Assembly: GCF_000025725.1 (NCBI RefSeq)
Contig: NC_013943.1
Span: 744,001-808,000, forward strand
Length of the DNA stretch: 64,000 nucleotides
Source: Denitrovibrio acetiphilus DSM 12809
GTDB taxonomy: Bacteria > Chrysiogenota > Deferribacteres > Deferribacterales > Geovibrionaceae
Direction: 5' to 3'
The notes under the pieces were generated by a model that saw only the letters and a program-made list of their open reading frames with translations, ran no database searches and was not told the origin of the DNA. Below, in pieces: positions 40,103 to 48,473 of this stretch (position 1 is the first letter of the stretch; each line of letters opens with the position of its first letter). The translations under genes and the position numbers were made by a program.

Positions 40103-40929
40103 GGGGCTGTTCACATTTAAATTAATGCCGATATATATTCCAATGAAATAATTGGAGTATTTTATGTATAGAGCTCAATTATCAGATGAACAATGGGAAC
40201 GCATCAAAGATATGCTCCCCGGAAAAAAGAGCGACAGCGGAGTAACAGCTAAAGATAACCGTCTTTTTGTAGAAGCAGTCTTATGGATAGCCAGAACAGG
40301 TAGTCCTTGGCGTGACATGCACCCCTGCTTTGGCAAATGGCATAGTGTATACGTACGTTATGACAGATGGGCTAAAAAGGATGTTTGGCAGAAAGTATTT
40401 GCAGAGCTGTCTGGAGATGCAGACCTTGAGTACCTTATGGTAGACGGCAGTATTGTAAGGGTTCATCAACATGGTGCATCAAAAAAAACTGCCAAAACCA
40501 AGAATGCCAAGGGCGTTCCAGAGGCGGTCTGAGTACTAAGATTCATGCATCTGTGGATTCACATGGCAACCCTGTAAGGTTTATCCTTACGGGAGGACAG
40601 GAGTCGGAATACGCTCAGGCAGATAATCTCATCGCAGGATTTTCACCTGCTTATGTGATTGCTGACAGAGGGTACGATTCCAATGCTTTTGTGTCTTCAA
40701 TAATACAGGCTGGTGCTGTTGCAGTTATCCCGCCTAAATGTAATAGATTAGAACAACGGAAATATGACAAGCATTTGTATAAAGAGCGCAATCTGGTTGA
40801 AAGGCTCTTTCAGCGAATGAAAGAATTCCGGCGAATTGCCACAAGATATGAAAAACTTGCAAGAAACTATGAGGCAATGGTAACATTGGTGGCTGTAATC
40901 ATATGGTTAAAATAAATGTGAACAGCCCC
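40103..40929 (+). mobile_element. IS5-family (IS427-like) insertion sequence, copy 2
   Basis: 827 bp, same ends as copy 1 (GGGGCTGTTCAC / GTGAACAGCCCC), at CTAG inside the last codons of the SEC-C frame. Opposite orientation to copy 1, so recombination between them could invert the 13 kb in between. Confidence 0.92.
40164..40915 (+). CDS. IS5-family transposase made by -1 frameshift, copy 2
   Basis: Same two-frame product as copy 1: frame A from ATG 40164 to its stop near 40532, a run of eight A near 40482-40489 for slippage, then frame B through VIADRGYDSNAF and RNLVERLFQRMKEFRRIATRYEK to 40915. The translations agree with those of copy 1. Confidence 0.88.
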
Positions 40930-40962
40930 TAGATGAACTTCGAATTAATGTTTGAGTTAAAG

Positions 40963-40991
40963 CAATTCAGAATGGTTATTGTTCTAAATTA
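40963..40991 (+). repeat. 29-bp dyad site, copy d
   Basis: Arm CAATTCAGAAT, spacer GGTTATT, arm GTTCTAAATTA, 27 bp after the end of the SEC-C frame. It shares the AAAG before the arm with copy c. Confidence 0.7.
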
Positions 40992-41016
40992 TTTAGTATA
41001 GACATTAATATGAAAT

Positions 41017-41400
41017 TTATAAATTCAATTCATCTCTGCACAGTTTACTTATTTCGTGGTGAAGTTCATTTGTTCTTTCATTAGCATATCTTGCAGCCTT
41101 TTCATACAAATCATCTGAAAGTACGACACTTGCGCTTAATACAACAGCCTGATATTCTGTGATCACTTTATTATAGGATTCCGCATCCGGTTCAGCATAT
41201 TCCATGTTATTAATTTTAGCTATTTTGTGGTTTAAATCTGCCATAGCTTGAATTAACTTGAAAATTACTCGTGTCTTTTCTTCAAAAGCAATTTTTCTTA
41301 ATTCTCTTTTATGATTTCTCCATGACATAAACCATTGTCCAGCAATACCAATACTTGCACCACCTAGTGCGCCGATAACGCCTATCCACGCGTCACTCAT
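41017..41400 (-). CDS. Small single-pass membrane protein with helical cytoplasmic tail
   Basis: About 127 residues from ATG 41400, preceded by AGGTG; a longer start at 41466 is in frame but overlaps the dyad region. Residues 4-22 form a transmembrane helix with glycine zipper spacing (GVIGALGGASIGIAG), followed by a basic stretch (SWRNHKRELRK) that favours a cytoplasmic tail, then long helices. No family is recognised. It is alone between 29-bp sites d and e, which marks it as a single-gene module. A membrane effector role is a guess. Confidence 0.6.
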   Translation of the reverse strand: MSDAWIGVIGALGGASIGIAGQWFMSWRNHKRELRKIAFEEKTRVIFKLIQAMADLNHKIAKINNMEYAEPDAESYNKVITEYQAVVLSASVVLSDDLYEKAARYANERTNELHHEISKLCRDELNL

Positions 41401-41471
41401 AATACACCTGCTTAAATTTATTATTTCATTTATTACATCATAATGCTTTTCAAACTTAACAGGCAATGGAT

Positions 41472-41499
41472 AAAATGGAACGATTTTTGTTCTAAATTG
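41472..41499 (+). repeat. 29-bp dyad site, copy e
   Basis: Left arm degenerate (AAAATGGAAC), spacer GATTTTT, right arm GTTCTAAATTG. The spacer and right arm are identical to copy c and lie in the same orientation. The 165 bp from here to the right island junction hold no gene. Confidence 0.65.
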
Positions 41500-41664
41500 A
41501 AATACTCCTCATAAACACAATAATCCAACGTGGTACAAAAAGTCAAATTCTACAGGTGTAACTTATTTATATTGTTAGATAAATCTTAGAAAACAGGATT
41601 TGGTACATTCTTGAGTTTTAGCTAATTATCAATCCTATTAATAATTTAGAATACACACATTTAC

Positions 41665-41717
41665 CTTAAAATCCCTCGAGATATAATCTTGTACGGGTTC
41701 GATTCCCGTCCCGGGCA
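41665..41717 (+). pseudogene. 3' half of the disrupted tRNA-Leu(UAA)
   Basis: From the shared core CTTAAAATCC onward: 3' anticodon stem TCCC, variable arm GAGATATAATCTTG, T-arm ACGGGTTCGATTCCCGT, acceptor CCCGGGC and discriminator A. The acceptor pairs with GCCCGGG at 22383. Confidence 0.92.
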
Positions 41718-41735
41718 TTTCATATACTAATAACG

Positions 41736-41766
41736 CAAGGCGATGAGGTAACTCACCGCCTTTTTT
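41736..41766 (+). terminator. Original terminator of the host tRNA-Leu gene
   Basis: Stem AAGGCGATGAG / CTCACCGCCTT with a GTAA loop and a T run. It follows the 3' tRNA half, as expected for the ancestral gene. Confidence 0.88.
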
Positions 41767-41839
41767 ATGTCTGTATCGCACCATGTATGTTTATTATTCT
41801 GTTTGTGTTTTTTGGTTTATTGGCAGGTGATTTTAGCAT

Positions 41840-42271
41840 TTAGTGGGTGATTTCGTAGAGCTGATATTCTATGTCAATGTCTGAGCAGAAGTCATAGGTA
41901 TTTGACGCGATAGCTTTGACTTTACTCATGAGGATACTGAGATTCACAGGTTTTTTGACCAGGTCAATTTTTAGGTCAAATACCTCCTGATTCGCAGATG
42001 TGACTATTATAGGGGTCTCTCTGTCTATTTCTCTTATATTTCTGATGAGAATGCAGCCACACATAACAGGCATGTTCAGGTCAGTTATCACCAGGTCTGG
42101 TTTTATCTCCTTGTATCTGGCGAAAGCATCTAAGCCGTTGTATTCAGAGTAAACATTAGGGTATACTCTTTTCAGAAATTTGGTAACCAGCAGATTAGCT
42201 ACTGGTTCATCTTCTACATACAATATTTTAAAATCGCTATTTTTATTAGTATGGTAATCTTTTGCTTTCAC
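41840..42271 (-). CDS. Single-domain response regulator
   Basis: About 143 residues from a GTG at 42271 with AGGGG 7 bp upstream; an in-frame TTG at 42292 lacks such a site. One receiver domain: KILYVEDEP (acidic pair), LVITDLNMPVMCG with the phospho-acceptor Asp, IIVTSANQ, and the Lys of VKKPVN. No output domain follows. Such proteins pass phosphate or bind a partner; no kinase is adjacent. Confidence 0.85.
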   Translation of the reverse strand: MKAKDYHTNKNSDFKILYVEDEPVANLLVTKFLKRVYPNVYSEYNGLDAFARYKEIKPDLVITDLNMPVMCGCILIRNIREIDRETPIIVTSANQEVFDLKIDLVKKPVNLSILMSKVKAIASNTYDFCSDIDIEYQLYEITH

Positions 42272-42402
42272 TACCTTACCCCTGCTAAACAATTAGTTAC
42301 TTGGGGTGAACAAAGAAATATACAAGTATAAGCTGAGATATCTTTGATCGCCGCTGCCCTTGTTCCGGGTTAAGTAATAATAACTATATGTTATATTGTT
42401 CC

Positions 42403-42419
42403 CACATATAGCACATATG
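42403..42419 (+). promoter_or_regulatory. Possible operator before the 42504 XRE gene
   Basis: Two adjacent copies of CACATAT (in CACATATAG and CACATATGG) framed by GTTCC on both sides, 85-100 bp before the gene. Its role is a guess. Confidence 0.25.
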
Positions 42420-42503
42420 GTTCCATATTAAAATACTAATCTCACCTAGAGAGGGTTTTGTTTAAGGAAAAGTCACCTACTTTTATTATCTAAAGGTGAT
42501 ACT

Positions 42504-42821
42504 ATGGCAAAATTTATTGTGAAATTAGGGCGTCGCATAAGAGAGGTGAGAAGAAGTAAAAACTTTTCTCAGGAAACTCTGGCAGAAAAAGCGAACATAA
42601 GCTCTAAATATCTTGGAGAAGTAGAAAGAGGGGAGTCAAATGTCTCGGCAGCACTTCTGAATGATATTGCAAGTGCTCTAAACATACCGATAGCAGAACT
42701 TATGGACTATGGTCATGTGGATGACGATAGAAATTTAAAAGTTGAAATTATTGATTATGTTAACCGAGCGAATGCTGAATGCCTTCAGAAAATTTATGTT
42801 TTTATAAAAAAGATATTATAA
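42504..42821 (+). CDS. XRE-family helix-turn-helix regulator
   Basis: 105 residues. LGRRIREVRRSKNFSQETLAEKANISSKYLGEVERGESNVS is a full HTH_3 domain (residues 7-62), followed by a 40-residue helical tail. AAAGGTGAT precedes the ATG. It stands alone on its strand; its targets are not clear. It is related to the island XRE protein and to the XRE remnant at 32517. Confidence 0.85.
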   Translation: MAKFIVKLGRRIREVRRSKNFSQETLAEKANISSKYLGEVERGESNVSAALLNDIASALNIPIAELMDYGHVDDDRNLKVEIIDYVNRANAECLQKIYVFIKKIL

Positions 42822-42946
42822 CTTTCTTTATAATGTTTGCAATATCTTAACTGCGAGCAGTGCAATTGCTAAAAGAGATGATTTGATATTAATATTATTT
42901 GTGTGTAAAGTATCTTGATATAAAGATAATTGATATGGAGATATAT

Positions 42947-43450
42947 GTGAGTAAAAAACAATATGATCATGTTGATACAATATTAAGGCAATGGCAAGAG
43001 ATTTTACCTGAAACAGACACCTCTCCGATGGCGGTTTTTACCAGAATTTTACGCATAAACAAGCTTATACAGCATGAGATTACACAAGTCTTTCAGAAGC
43101 ACGGTCTGCACGACGGGGACTTTGATCTGATGGCTACTCTTTATCGCAACGACAAACCTGAAGGGCTGACACCTAATGAGTTGCGGAACTCAATTGTGCT
43201 GAGTTCCGGTGCTATGACAAATCGACTGGACAGACTTGAGGCAGCGGGCAGGATATACAGGGTAGCGAATCCGCAGGACAGGCGGAGCATATTGATAAGG
43301 CTGACAGATGAAGGACGAAAATCTCTGGATGATGCCCTCGGGGAATATCTTGAGGTTTTGCGTTTGCTTGAAAAACCTCTGGATGATGAGACCAGATTAA
43401 GCCTGACAAAAAGCCTTAGAATTTTATTGATAAATATGGAGAATAATTGA
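42947..43450 (+). CDS. MarR-family transcriptional regulator
   Basis: About 168 residues from GTG 42947, which has GGAG 6 bp upstream; ATG 42935 and TTG 42899 are in frame but worse placed. The winged-helix core is GLTPNELRNSIVLSSGAMTNRLDRLEAAGRIYRVANPQDRRSILIRLTDEG divided over residues 80-135, the classical MarR pattern with the DxRxx wing. It is followed 1 bp later by an EamA exporter gene, whose expression it probably controls. Confidence 0.88.
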   Translation: MSKKQYDHVDTILRQWQEILPETDTSPMAVFTRILRINKLIQHEITQVFQKHGLHDGDFDLMATLYRNDKPEGLTPNELRNSIVLSSGAMTNRLDRLEAAGRIYRVANPQDRRSILIRLTDEGRKSLDDALGEYLEVLRLLEKPLDDETRLSLTKSLRILLINMENN

Positions 43451-43451
43451 T

Positions 43452-44378
43452 ATGAGCGATATCGAACGCAAAATGCTTTTTGCACATCTTAATATGTTTT
43501 TGTGGGCGCTGATAGTAGGGTTGTCATTTCCTGCTGTGGGGATCCTGACAGAGGGGTTGCCGCCCATGTTTCTCACTTCAATACGTTTTATCGTCGCCAT
43601 TTTTGCGCTTGTACCGTTTCTGTTTAACAAAAAAGGAGTGATTCCTGATCTGAAAGGGTTCCTGTTATACGCACTTATGGCTTTGTGTCTGGCAGGTTTT
43701 TTCTGCGGGATGTTCTGGTCAGCCCATAAAGCGAGTTCTATCGCCATGTCGACCTTATATCTCAGTGTTCCTTTAATTGCTTACATCTTTGGCAGGTTTG
43801 TTATGGTGGAAAAGAGGAATCTTTCTCTTCTTCTCATGCTTATGGCTGGTGCTGGTGGTGCTTTCTGGCTGGCTCTTGCAGACGCAGGAGGTGGCTCAGA
43901 CGGCTTTCATTTCGGGATAGGGGAATTTATATTTTTTCTGGGCTGCATAGCTTCTGCTCTGTACCCGGTTTTAAGTAAGCTGGGTATAAACAGGGGGTGG
44001 CTTTCAGGCGTTGCACTTGTCCGAACATTCTGGAGTTTATTTCTCGGCAGCATTATTATGGCATTGGCTGGATTCATTTTTGAGTCGCCGGCAGACCTGC
44101 TCAATATGAACATAATTGATTTAGTGCTGGTAGTTTATCTTGGTATTTTTTCGAGCGGGCTGACCTTCTGGCTTCAGCAGAGTGCAACTGGAGTTCTGAC
44201 CCCTGCCACTGTGACAGCGTACAGCTATATGATTCCATTTGTTTCTATGTTTATAGTGTTCCGGGAAAATCCTTCTGTTATAGGTTGGGAGTGGCTTCCT
44301 GGAAGCGTTATTGTTCTTGGAGCGGTTGCAGCTCTGCTAAAACAGGATGTGGGAACACTATTCAGAAAGCGAATGTGA
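43452..44378 (+). CDS. EamA/DMT-family transporter
   Basis: 308 residues with ten predicted membrane helices in two repeats, the layout of the drug/metabolite transporter family (RhaT/YdcZ-like). The second repeat includes YLGIFSSGLTFWLQQSATGVLTPATVTAYSYMIPF, typical of EamA. It is likely to export a metabolite, amino acid or drug. The pairing with a MarR regulator supports a detoxification or export role. Confidence 0.88.
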   Translation: MSDIERKMLFAHLNMFLWALIVGLSFPAVGILTEGLPPMFLTSIRFIVAIFALVPFLFNKKGVIPDLKGFLLYALMALCLAGFFCGMFWSAHKASSIAMSTLYLSVPLIAYIFGRFVMVEKRNLSLLLMLMAGAGGAFWLALADAGGGSDGFHFGIGEFIFFLGCIASALYPVLSKLGINRGWLSGVALVRTFWSLFLGSIIMALAGFIFESPADLLNMNIIDLVLVVYLGIFSSGLTFWLQQSATGVLTPATVTAYSYMIPFVSMFIVFRENPSVIGWEWLPGSVIVLGAVAALLKQDVGTLFRKRM

Positions 44379-44474
44379 TATTATGATTATTGTCAATATG
44401 AAATAATTTTCTTAATAAAATTAACATGATGAAATCATTTGCCGGTGATATACTGTAATTGTCATGAGGTGTGA

Positions 44475-46274
44475 ATGATTTGTAAAAAATGCTGTTTAAT
44501 TATATTTATCTTCTTCACGTTTTTTTTATGCTCTATCGCAGCAGACCGTACATATCGCCTTCAGCTAGTGTGGCACCACCAGTTTCAGTTTGCTGGTTAC
44601 TATATGGCTCTGGAAAAAGGCTTTTATGCGGAAGCAGGGCTTGATGTTGAAATCCTTCCTGTTAAAAAAGATTCTACTCCTATAAATGAAGTGCTTAGTA
44701 ACAACGCTGATTTCGGTATAACAACTTCCGGTGTTGTGCTGAATTATTTCGACGGATACCCACTGGTTTCAGTGGCTGCGATATTTCAGAAAAGTCCATT
44801 GGTGTTTATAACAAAAGCTGATTCGGGTATTGAGACAATATGGGACATGGAAGGCAGGAAAGTTATGCTGCTTGACGATATGAGCAGCCTTGAGCTTGTC
44901 TCTCTTTTGAAAAAATATGGGATGCTGAACAAAATAATCAGACAGCCGTCCTCTTTTGAAATACAGGATATTATAGACGGAAGAACCGAGGTCTTTAATG
45001 GATACAGAAGCAACGAACCTTACGAACTGGAGAGTAAGAATGTTAAGACAAATATTATTGACCCTTTCGATTATGGCGTAAAATTCTACGGTGATATTCT
45101 TTTTACTACTTCCCAGATGATTTTTGACTACCCCGAAGATGTGGAAGCTTTTAAGCAGGCAAGCATCAGAGGGTGGAAGTACGCCCTCGCACATACAGAA
45201 GAGGCGATAGATGTTATTAAAAATGTATATAATTCCCCCAAAACAAAAGCACATCTGCGTTATGAAGCAAATATTATACAGGAGCTAACACAATATGACC
45301 TTGTGCCGCTGGGGTTTCAGAGCAGCGAGAGGTGGGAGCAGATAGCAGATATGCTCATGGGGATAGGAGTTGTCGGGCGAACCCGTGACCTGAGCGGATT
45401 CATTTATGAAGCACCGGAGGCTATAAACTGGGAGCAGATGAAGGCTGTGGTTTTTGTGTTTACGATAGTGCTTTTGCTAGTTGTTCTATGGCGTTATATC
45501 ACGCTTTTTAATGCTAAGAAAACTATTCTGGAAAAAGAGAATATGATGATTCTACAATCAAAATATGCGGCTCTCGGTGAAATGTTGGGCGCAATCACCC
45601 ACCAGCTGAAACAGCCTCTTAACGGGATCAGTATTATTTTGCAGAATATTGAAGATTCGTCCGGCAGAAAAGATGAGCAGAAGTGGGTGGGACATGGGCT
45701 GGAGCTCGTTCAGCATATGTCTGCCACTATTGATGGTTTTCGTATGTTCTACCGCAATGAGCGCATGGACAGAGAGTTCAGTGTTGCGTTATCTGTTTGC
45801 GGCGCTTTTGAGCTCAGCAGCGGGTATCTGAAATATTATAACATCAATTACATTTTGAGCTGTTCATGCGGAAAGCGTGAAACTTTATGTGATCCATCAA
45901 ATTGTGAAGATGCCCATAAGCATTGTGATATAACACTTTACGGTAACTCAAATGAATTCAAGCAGGTCATAATGAATCTGATTCAAAACTCCAGAGAAGC
46001 ACTGATGAATCTGGAACAGGAAGAAAAAGAGATCAGAGTTAATCTGGCATTTGACGGAGAGTTAATTCGTATTGAGTTCAGTGATAACGGACCAGGCATA
46101 CAACCGGAAATTCTGGATCAGATATTTGAGCCGGATTTCACAGAAAAAGATGACGGAACAGGTCTTGGATTGTATATGTCTAAAAAGATCGTAGAGGATC
46201 ATTATAACGGAACTATACGAGCAGAGAATGCAGACTTCGGTGCGCGTTTTATAATCTCATTTCCTGTAAACTGA
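44475..46274 (+). CDS. Sensor histidine kinase with N-terminal NMT1/THI5-like binding domain
   Basis: 599 residues. Signal anchor (1-22), then an NMT1-type periplasmic binding domain (25-310: LVWHHQFQFAGYYMALEKGFY, NNADFGITTSG), a TM helix (about 324-345), a dimerisation helix with the phospho-acceptor His in GAITHQLKQPLNGI (about 375) and a HATPase_c domain with N box (NLIQNSREAL), DNGPGI and GTGLGLY. A cysteine-rich insert (CxC, then C, C and C with two His) lies just before the N box. No response regulator is adjacent. It probably senses a small molecule such as a pyrimidine-like or nitrogenous ligand; that is inference from the domain family. GAGGTG precedes the ATG. Confidence 0.88.
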   Translation: MICKKCCLIIFIFFTFFLCSIAADRTYRLQLVWHHQFQFAGYYMALEKGFYAEAGLDVEILPVKKDSTPINEVLSNNADFGITTSGVVLNYFDGYPLVSVAAIFQKSPLVFITKADSGIETIWDMEGRKVMLLDDMSSLELVSLLKKYGMLNKIIRQPSSFEIQDIIDGRTEVFNGYRSNEPYELESKNVKTNIIDPFDYGVKFYGDILFTTSQMIFDYPEDVEAFKQASIRGWKYALAHTEEAIDVIKNVYNSPKTKAHLRYEANIIQELTQYDLVPLGFQSSERWEQIADMLMGIGVVGRTRDLSGFIYEAPEAINWEQMKAVVFVFTIVLLLVVLWRYITLFNAKKTILEKENMMILQSKYAALGEMLGAITHQLKQPLNGISIILQNIEDSSGRKDEQKWVGHGLELVQHMSATIDGFRMFYRNERMDREFSVALSVCGAFELSSGYLKYYNINYILSCSCGKRETLCDPSNCEDAHKHCDITLYGNSNEFKQVIMNLIQNSREALMNLEQEEKEIRVNLAFDGELIRIEFSDNGPGIQPEILDQIFEPDFTEKDDGTGLGLYMSKKIVEDHYNGTIRAENADFGARFIISFPVN

Positions 46275-46277
46275 CGG

Positions 46278-47645
46278 CTAGTTTGACGGAAGAGTGATCT
46301 CGACAGTAAGACCGTTGTTTCCATTGTTAAAAGCTGTTATCTCTCCCGAGTGAGCGTCAATTATTGCTTTCGCTATTGCAAGTCCTAAGCCTGTGCCGCC
46401 TGTTTTTCGGTCTCTGTCGTCCTGCACACGGTAAAATGGGGTGAATATGCTCTCCAGGTGTTCCTCTTTTACTCCGGAGCCATCGTCGCTGATTCTCAGA
46501 ACAACTGCTTTTGCATTTTCTGTAATATCTATATTTACTGTATGTTCAGAGTATTTGATAGCGTTTCTGACAATATTCTCCACAGCGCTCGTTATAAGCT
46601 CTGTGTTTCCTTTTATTTTTACGTCCGGGAGATAATGTACATTCAGTTTTTTACCGGTATTCTCAGCTTCAAACCCGCAGTCTCTCAGTACAGGTTTAAT
46701 TATAGTCTCGATTTTGAGTATCTCCATGCGGATGTCATCGGAGCCTTTTATTCTGGATATTTCAAGGAGTTTGCCTATCATTTCATTAAGGCGTTCAGAT
46801 TCCTTTTCTATTCTGTCCAGTGCAGGATATATTTTTTTGTCTGATTTGGTTCTGGCAAGTTCCAGTGACAGCCTGAGTCGTGTCAGCGGTGAGCGTAACT
46901 CATGTGAGATATTACGCAGGATTGTTTCCTGATTTTGCCTGTTTTGCTCGAGTTTTCCTGCCATAAGGTCGAAATCTTTTGCAAGTTTGCCTATTTCGTC
47001 TTTTGACTTGACCTGATGAGAAACTCTCACGGAAAAGTCCCCTTCTGCAATTTTCTGTGATGCCTGACTTATTGTCAGCAGTGGTTTTACAAAGTACCTT
47101 ACTATAACAAAGCTGGCTATCGCAGCCAGAAGAAATATGTGTATGAGTATATGAAGGTGATAAGACAAAATTGGCAGAATAGAGAGATGAGTGTCTGTGT
47201 CTTCAGGATAGCTTATCAGTATAAAGTCCCCTGCTTTAACAACCTTTATCAACCGCATATCTGCCGGATCTTCTGAAAAACGTTTAATAAGTACGACCTT
47301 GCCGTCGTGCATCTCTTTAATAAGTTTTCTTGTGCCTTCCGGATATTTTCTATTTTGAAGCTCAGACATGTTGTTGTCTTTAAAGATATATATGCTGGAA
47401 CCGAGCTTTTTTTCTGCTTCATTTATCAGGCTTAAGAGCTGGTTTATGCTGTTTTCATGTGCGGCTTGTTTGATTTCGCTGTAAAGCTCTTTTGCTGTTT
47501 GTTTTTTGGTGAGGTTGGAAAATGTCTCCCTGTTGTCCTGACTGCCAAGCAGAAAAAGGAAAAGAGGAGTAAGTGCAAACACCATAAGTGTTATCCAGAG
47601 TCCGAAGAAAACTTTGAAGTAAATACTTCGTGAGGGCATTTTCAT
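46278..47645 (-). CDS. cpxA: Sensor histidine kinase, CpxA-like
   Basis: 455 residues. TM helix (10-32), a periplasmic domain of about 130 residues, a second TM (165-185), HAMP (185-238), HisKA with ISHELRSPLTRLRLSLELA (His about 247) and HATPase_c (NIVRNAIKYS, DDGSGV, GGTGLGLAIAKA). The H-box is very close to that of CpxA. Its start overlaps the stop of the response regulator gene by one base (TAATG). It probably senses envelope stress and phosphorylates the partner encoded upstream. Confidence 0.88.
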   Translation of the reverse strand: MKMPSRSIYFKVFFGLWITLMVFALTPLFLFLLGSQDNRETFSNLTKKQTAKELYSEIKQAAHENSINQLLSLINEAEKKLGSSIYIFKDNNMSELQNRKYPEGTRKLIKEMHDGKVVLIKRFSEDPADMRLIKVVKAGDFILISYPEDTDTHLSILPILSYHLHILIHIFLLAAIASFVIVRYFVKPLLTISQASQKIAEGDFSVRVSHQVKSKDEIGKLAKDFDLMAGKLEQNRQNQETILRNISHELRSPLTRLRLSLELARTKSDKKIYPALDRIEKESERLNEMIGKLLEISRIKGSDDIRMEILKIETIIKPVLRDCGFEAENTGKKLNVHYLPDVKIKGNTELITSAVENIVRNAIKYSEHTVNIDITENAKAVVLRISDDGSGVKEEHLESIFTPFYRVQDDRDRKTGGTGLGLAIAKAIIDAHSGEITAFNNGNNGLTVEITLPSN

Positions 47646-48334
47646 TAATCATTCTCCGGAATGAGCTGATAACCCGCCCCTCTGATACTTTTGATTATGT
47701 CGGTATCAGATGCTTTCTTTCTGATATTGCTTATGTGTACGTCTATACTGCGGTCAAATGATGATAATTCTCTACCCAGAACTTTCAGTGCTATCTCTTC
47801 CCTTGTGACAACCCTGCCTATATTAATGAGCAGCATTTCAAGGATATTGAATTCAACTACTGTTAATCCGAGGGGAAAGCCTCTGTAGCTTGCTGTGAGT
47901 TTACCTGTGTCCAGCACGAAGTTTCCGCCGGTAAGCTCCTGTGCTTTTTCTGAGTAGTGAGGACTGGTATATCTCCGGAGTATTGCTTTGATTCTCGCTA
48001 GGAGTTCTCTCGGGTTATACGGTTTAGGCAGATAGTCATCCGCACCTATTTCCAGCCCGAGTATCTTGTCTATGTCATCGCCTTTGGCAGTGAGCATCAG
48101 TATAGGCGTCATCTTGACCGACCGGATAGTTTTCAGCACATCGAACCCACCCATTCCCGGCAGCATGACATCGAGTATTATCAAGTCAAAGTCACTGTCA
48201 ATGACAGTGCTCGCTCCCTCTTTACCGTTATGCACAGCTTTTATAGAGAAACCTTCAGCTTCGAGATATTCGCTAAGCAGTTCACAAAGTTCAACGTCAT
48301 CATCGATGACAAGTATTTTGCTATTTTTGTTCAT
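47645..48334 (-). CDS. cpxR: OmpR-family response regulator, CpxR-like
   Basis: 229 residues. Receiver domain with VIDDDVEL, the phospho-acceptor in IILDVMLPGMGG (Asp about 54) and the Lys in YLPKPYNPREL, then a winged-helix output domain. VLGRELSSFDRSIDVHISNIRKKA is strongly CpxR-like. Transcribed divergently from the efflux operon at 50024; candidate CpxR boxes lie in between. The pair probably controls the efflux operon and itself. Confidence 0.88.
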   Translation of the reverse strand: MNKNSKILVIDDDVELCELLSEYLEAEGFSIKAVHNGKEGASTVIDSDFDLIILDVMLPGMGGFDVLKTIRSVKMTPILMLTAKGDDIDKILGLEIGADDYLPKPYNPRELLARIKAILRRYTSPHYSEKAQELTGGNFVLDTGKLTASYRGFPLGLTVVEFNILEMLLINIGRVVTREEIALKVLGRELSSFDRSIDVHISNIRKKASDTDIIKSIRGAGYQLIPEND

Positions 48335-48369
48335 AACAGCATAATATATAAAAAAAGCGCAAAAAGCCC

Positions 48370-48414
48370 GTAAATTTCTGCAAAGATAACCGCTATATGT
48401 TTACATTAATTTAC
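48370..48414. promoter_or_regulatory. Candidate CpxR-binding boxes
   Basis: At 48400-48414 TTTAC, ATTAA, TTTAC reads on the minus strand as GTAAA-N5-GTAAA, the exact CpxR consensus of enteric bacteria. At 48370-48384 GTAAA, TTTCT, GCAAA is a second box with one mismatch. They are 36-66 bp before cpxR and would face both divergent promoters before the IS4 insertion. Confidence 0.6.
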
Positions 48415-48473
48415 AGTTCTGCAATATTAATTAACAACATTATTCTTCAAACCAGAGTATCTTATATTAACTA

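Larger units (their letters stand above)
35529..40936 (+). pseudogene. SEC-C motif protein gene broken by two IS insertions
   Basis: The ATG at 35529 opens a frame that leaves native sequence at 35956, where IS21 copy 2 begins. Joining across the TGTTTA duplication continues the frame at 39951 (YVYSDSMNFRSMSL) up to an in-frame TGA at 40006-40008. The same frame then encodes [20 protein letters not shown], a SEC-C zinc-binding tail, interrupted by IS5 copy 2 at 40103 and ending at TGA 40934-40936. The SEC-C frame matches, so the TGA probably arose after the gene was already broken. Partner of the 33958 gene. Rebuilt length about 190 residues. Confidence 0.85.

Noticed and set aside
41643-41664. 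A sixth 29-bp site next to the right island junction
   Set aside because: The left arm TAATTTAGAAT fits, but the right half does not pair with it, and the sequence is better explained as the attP arm.
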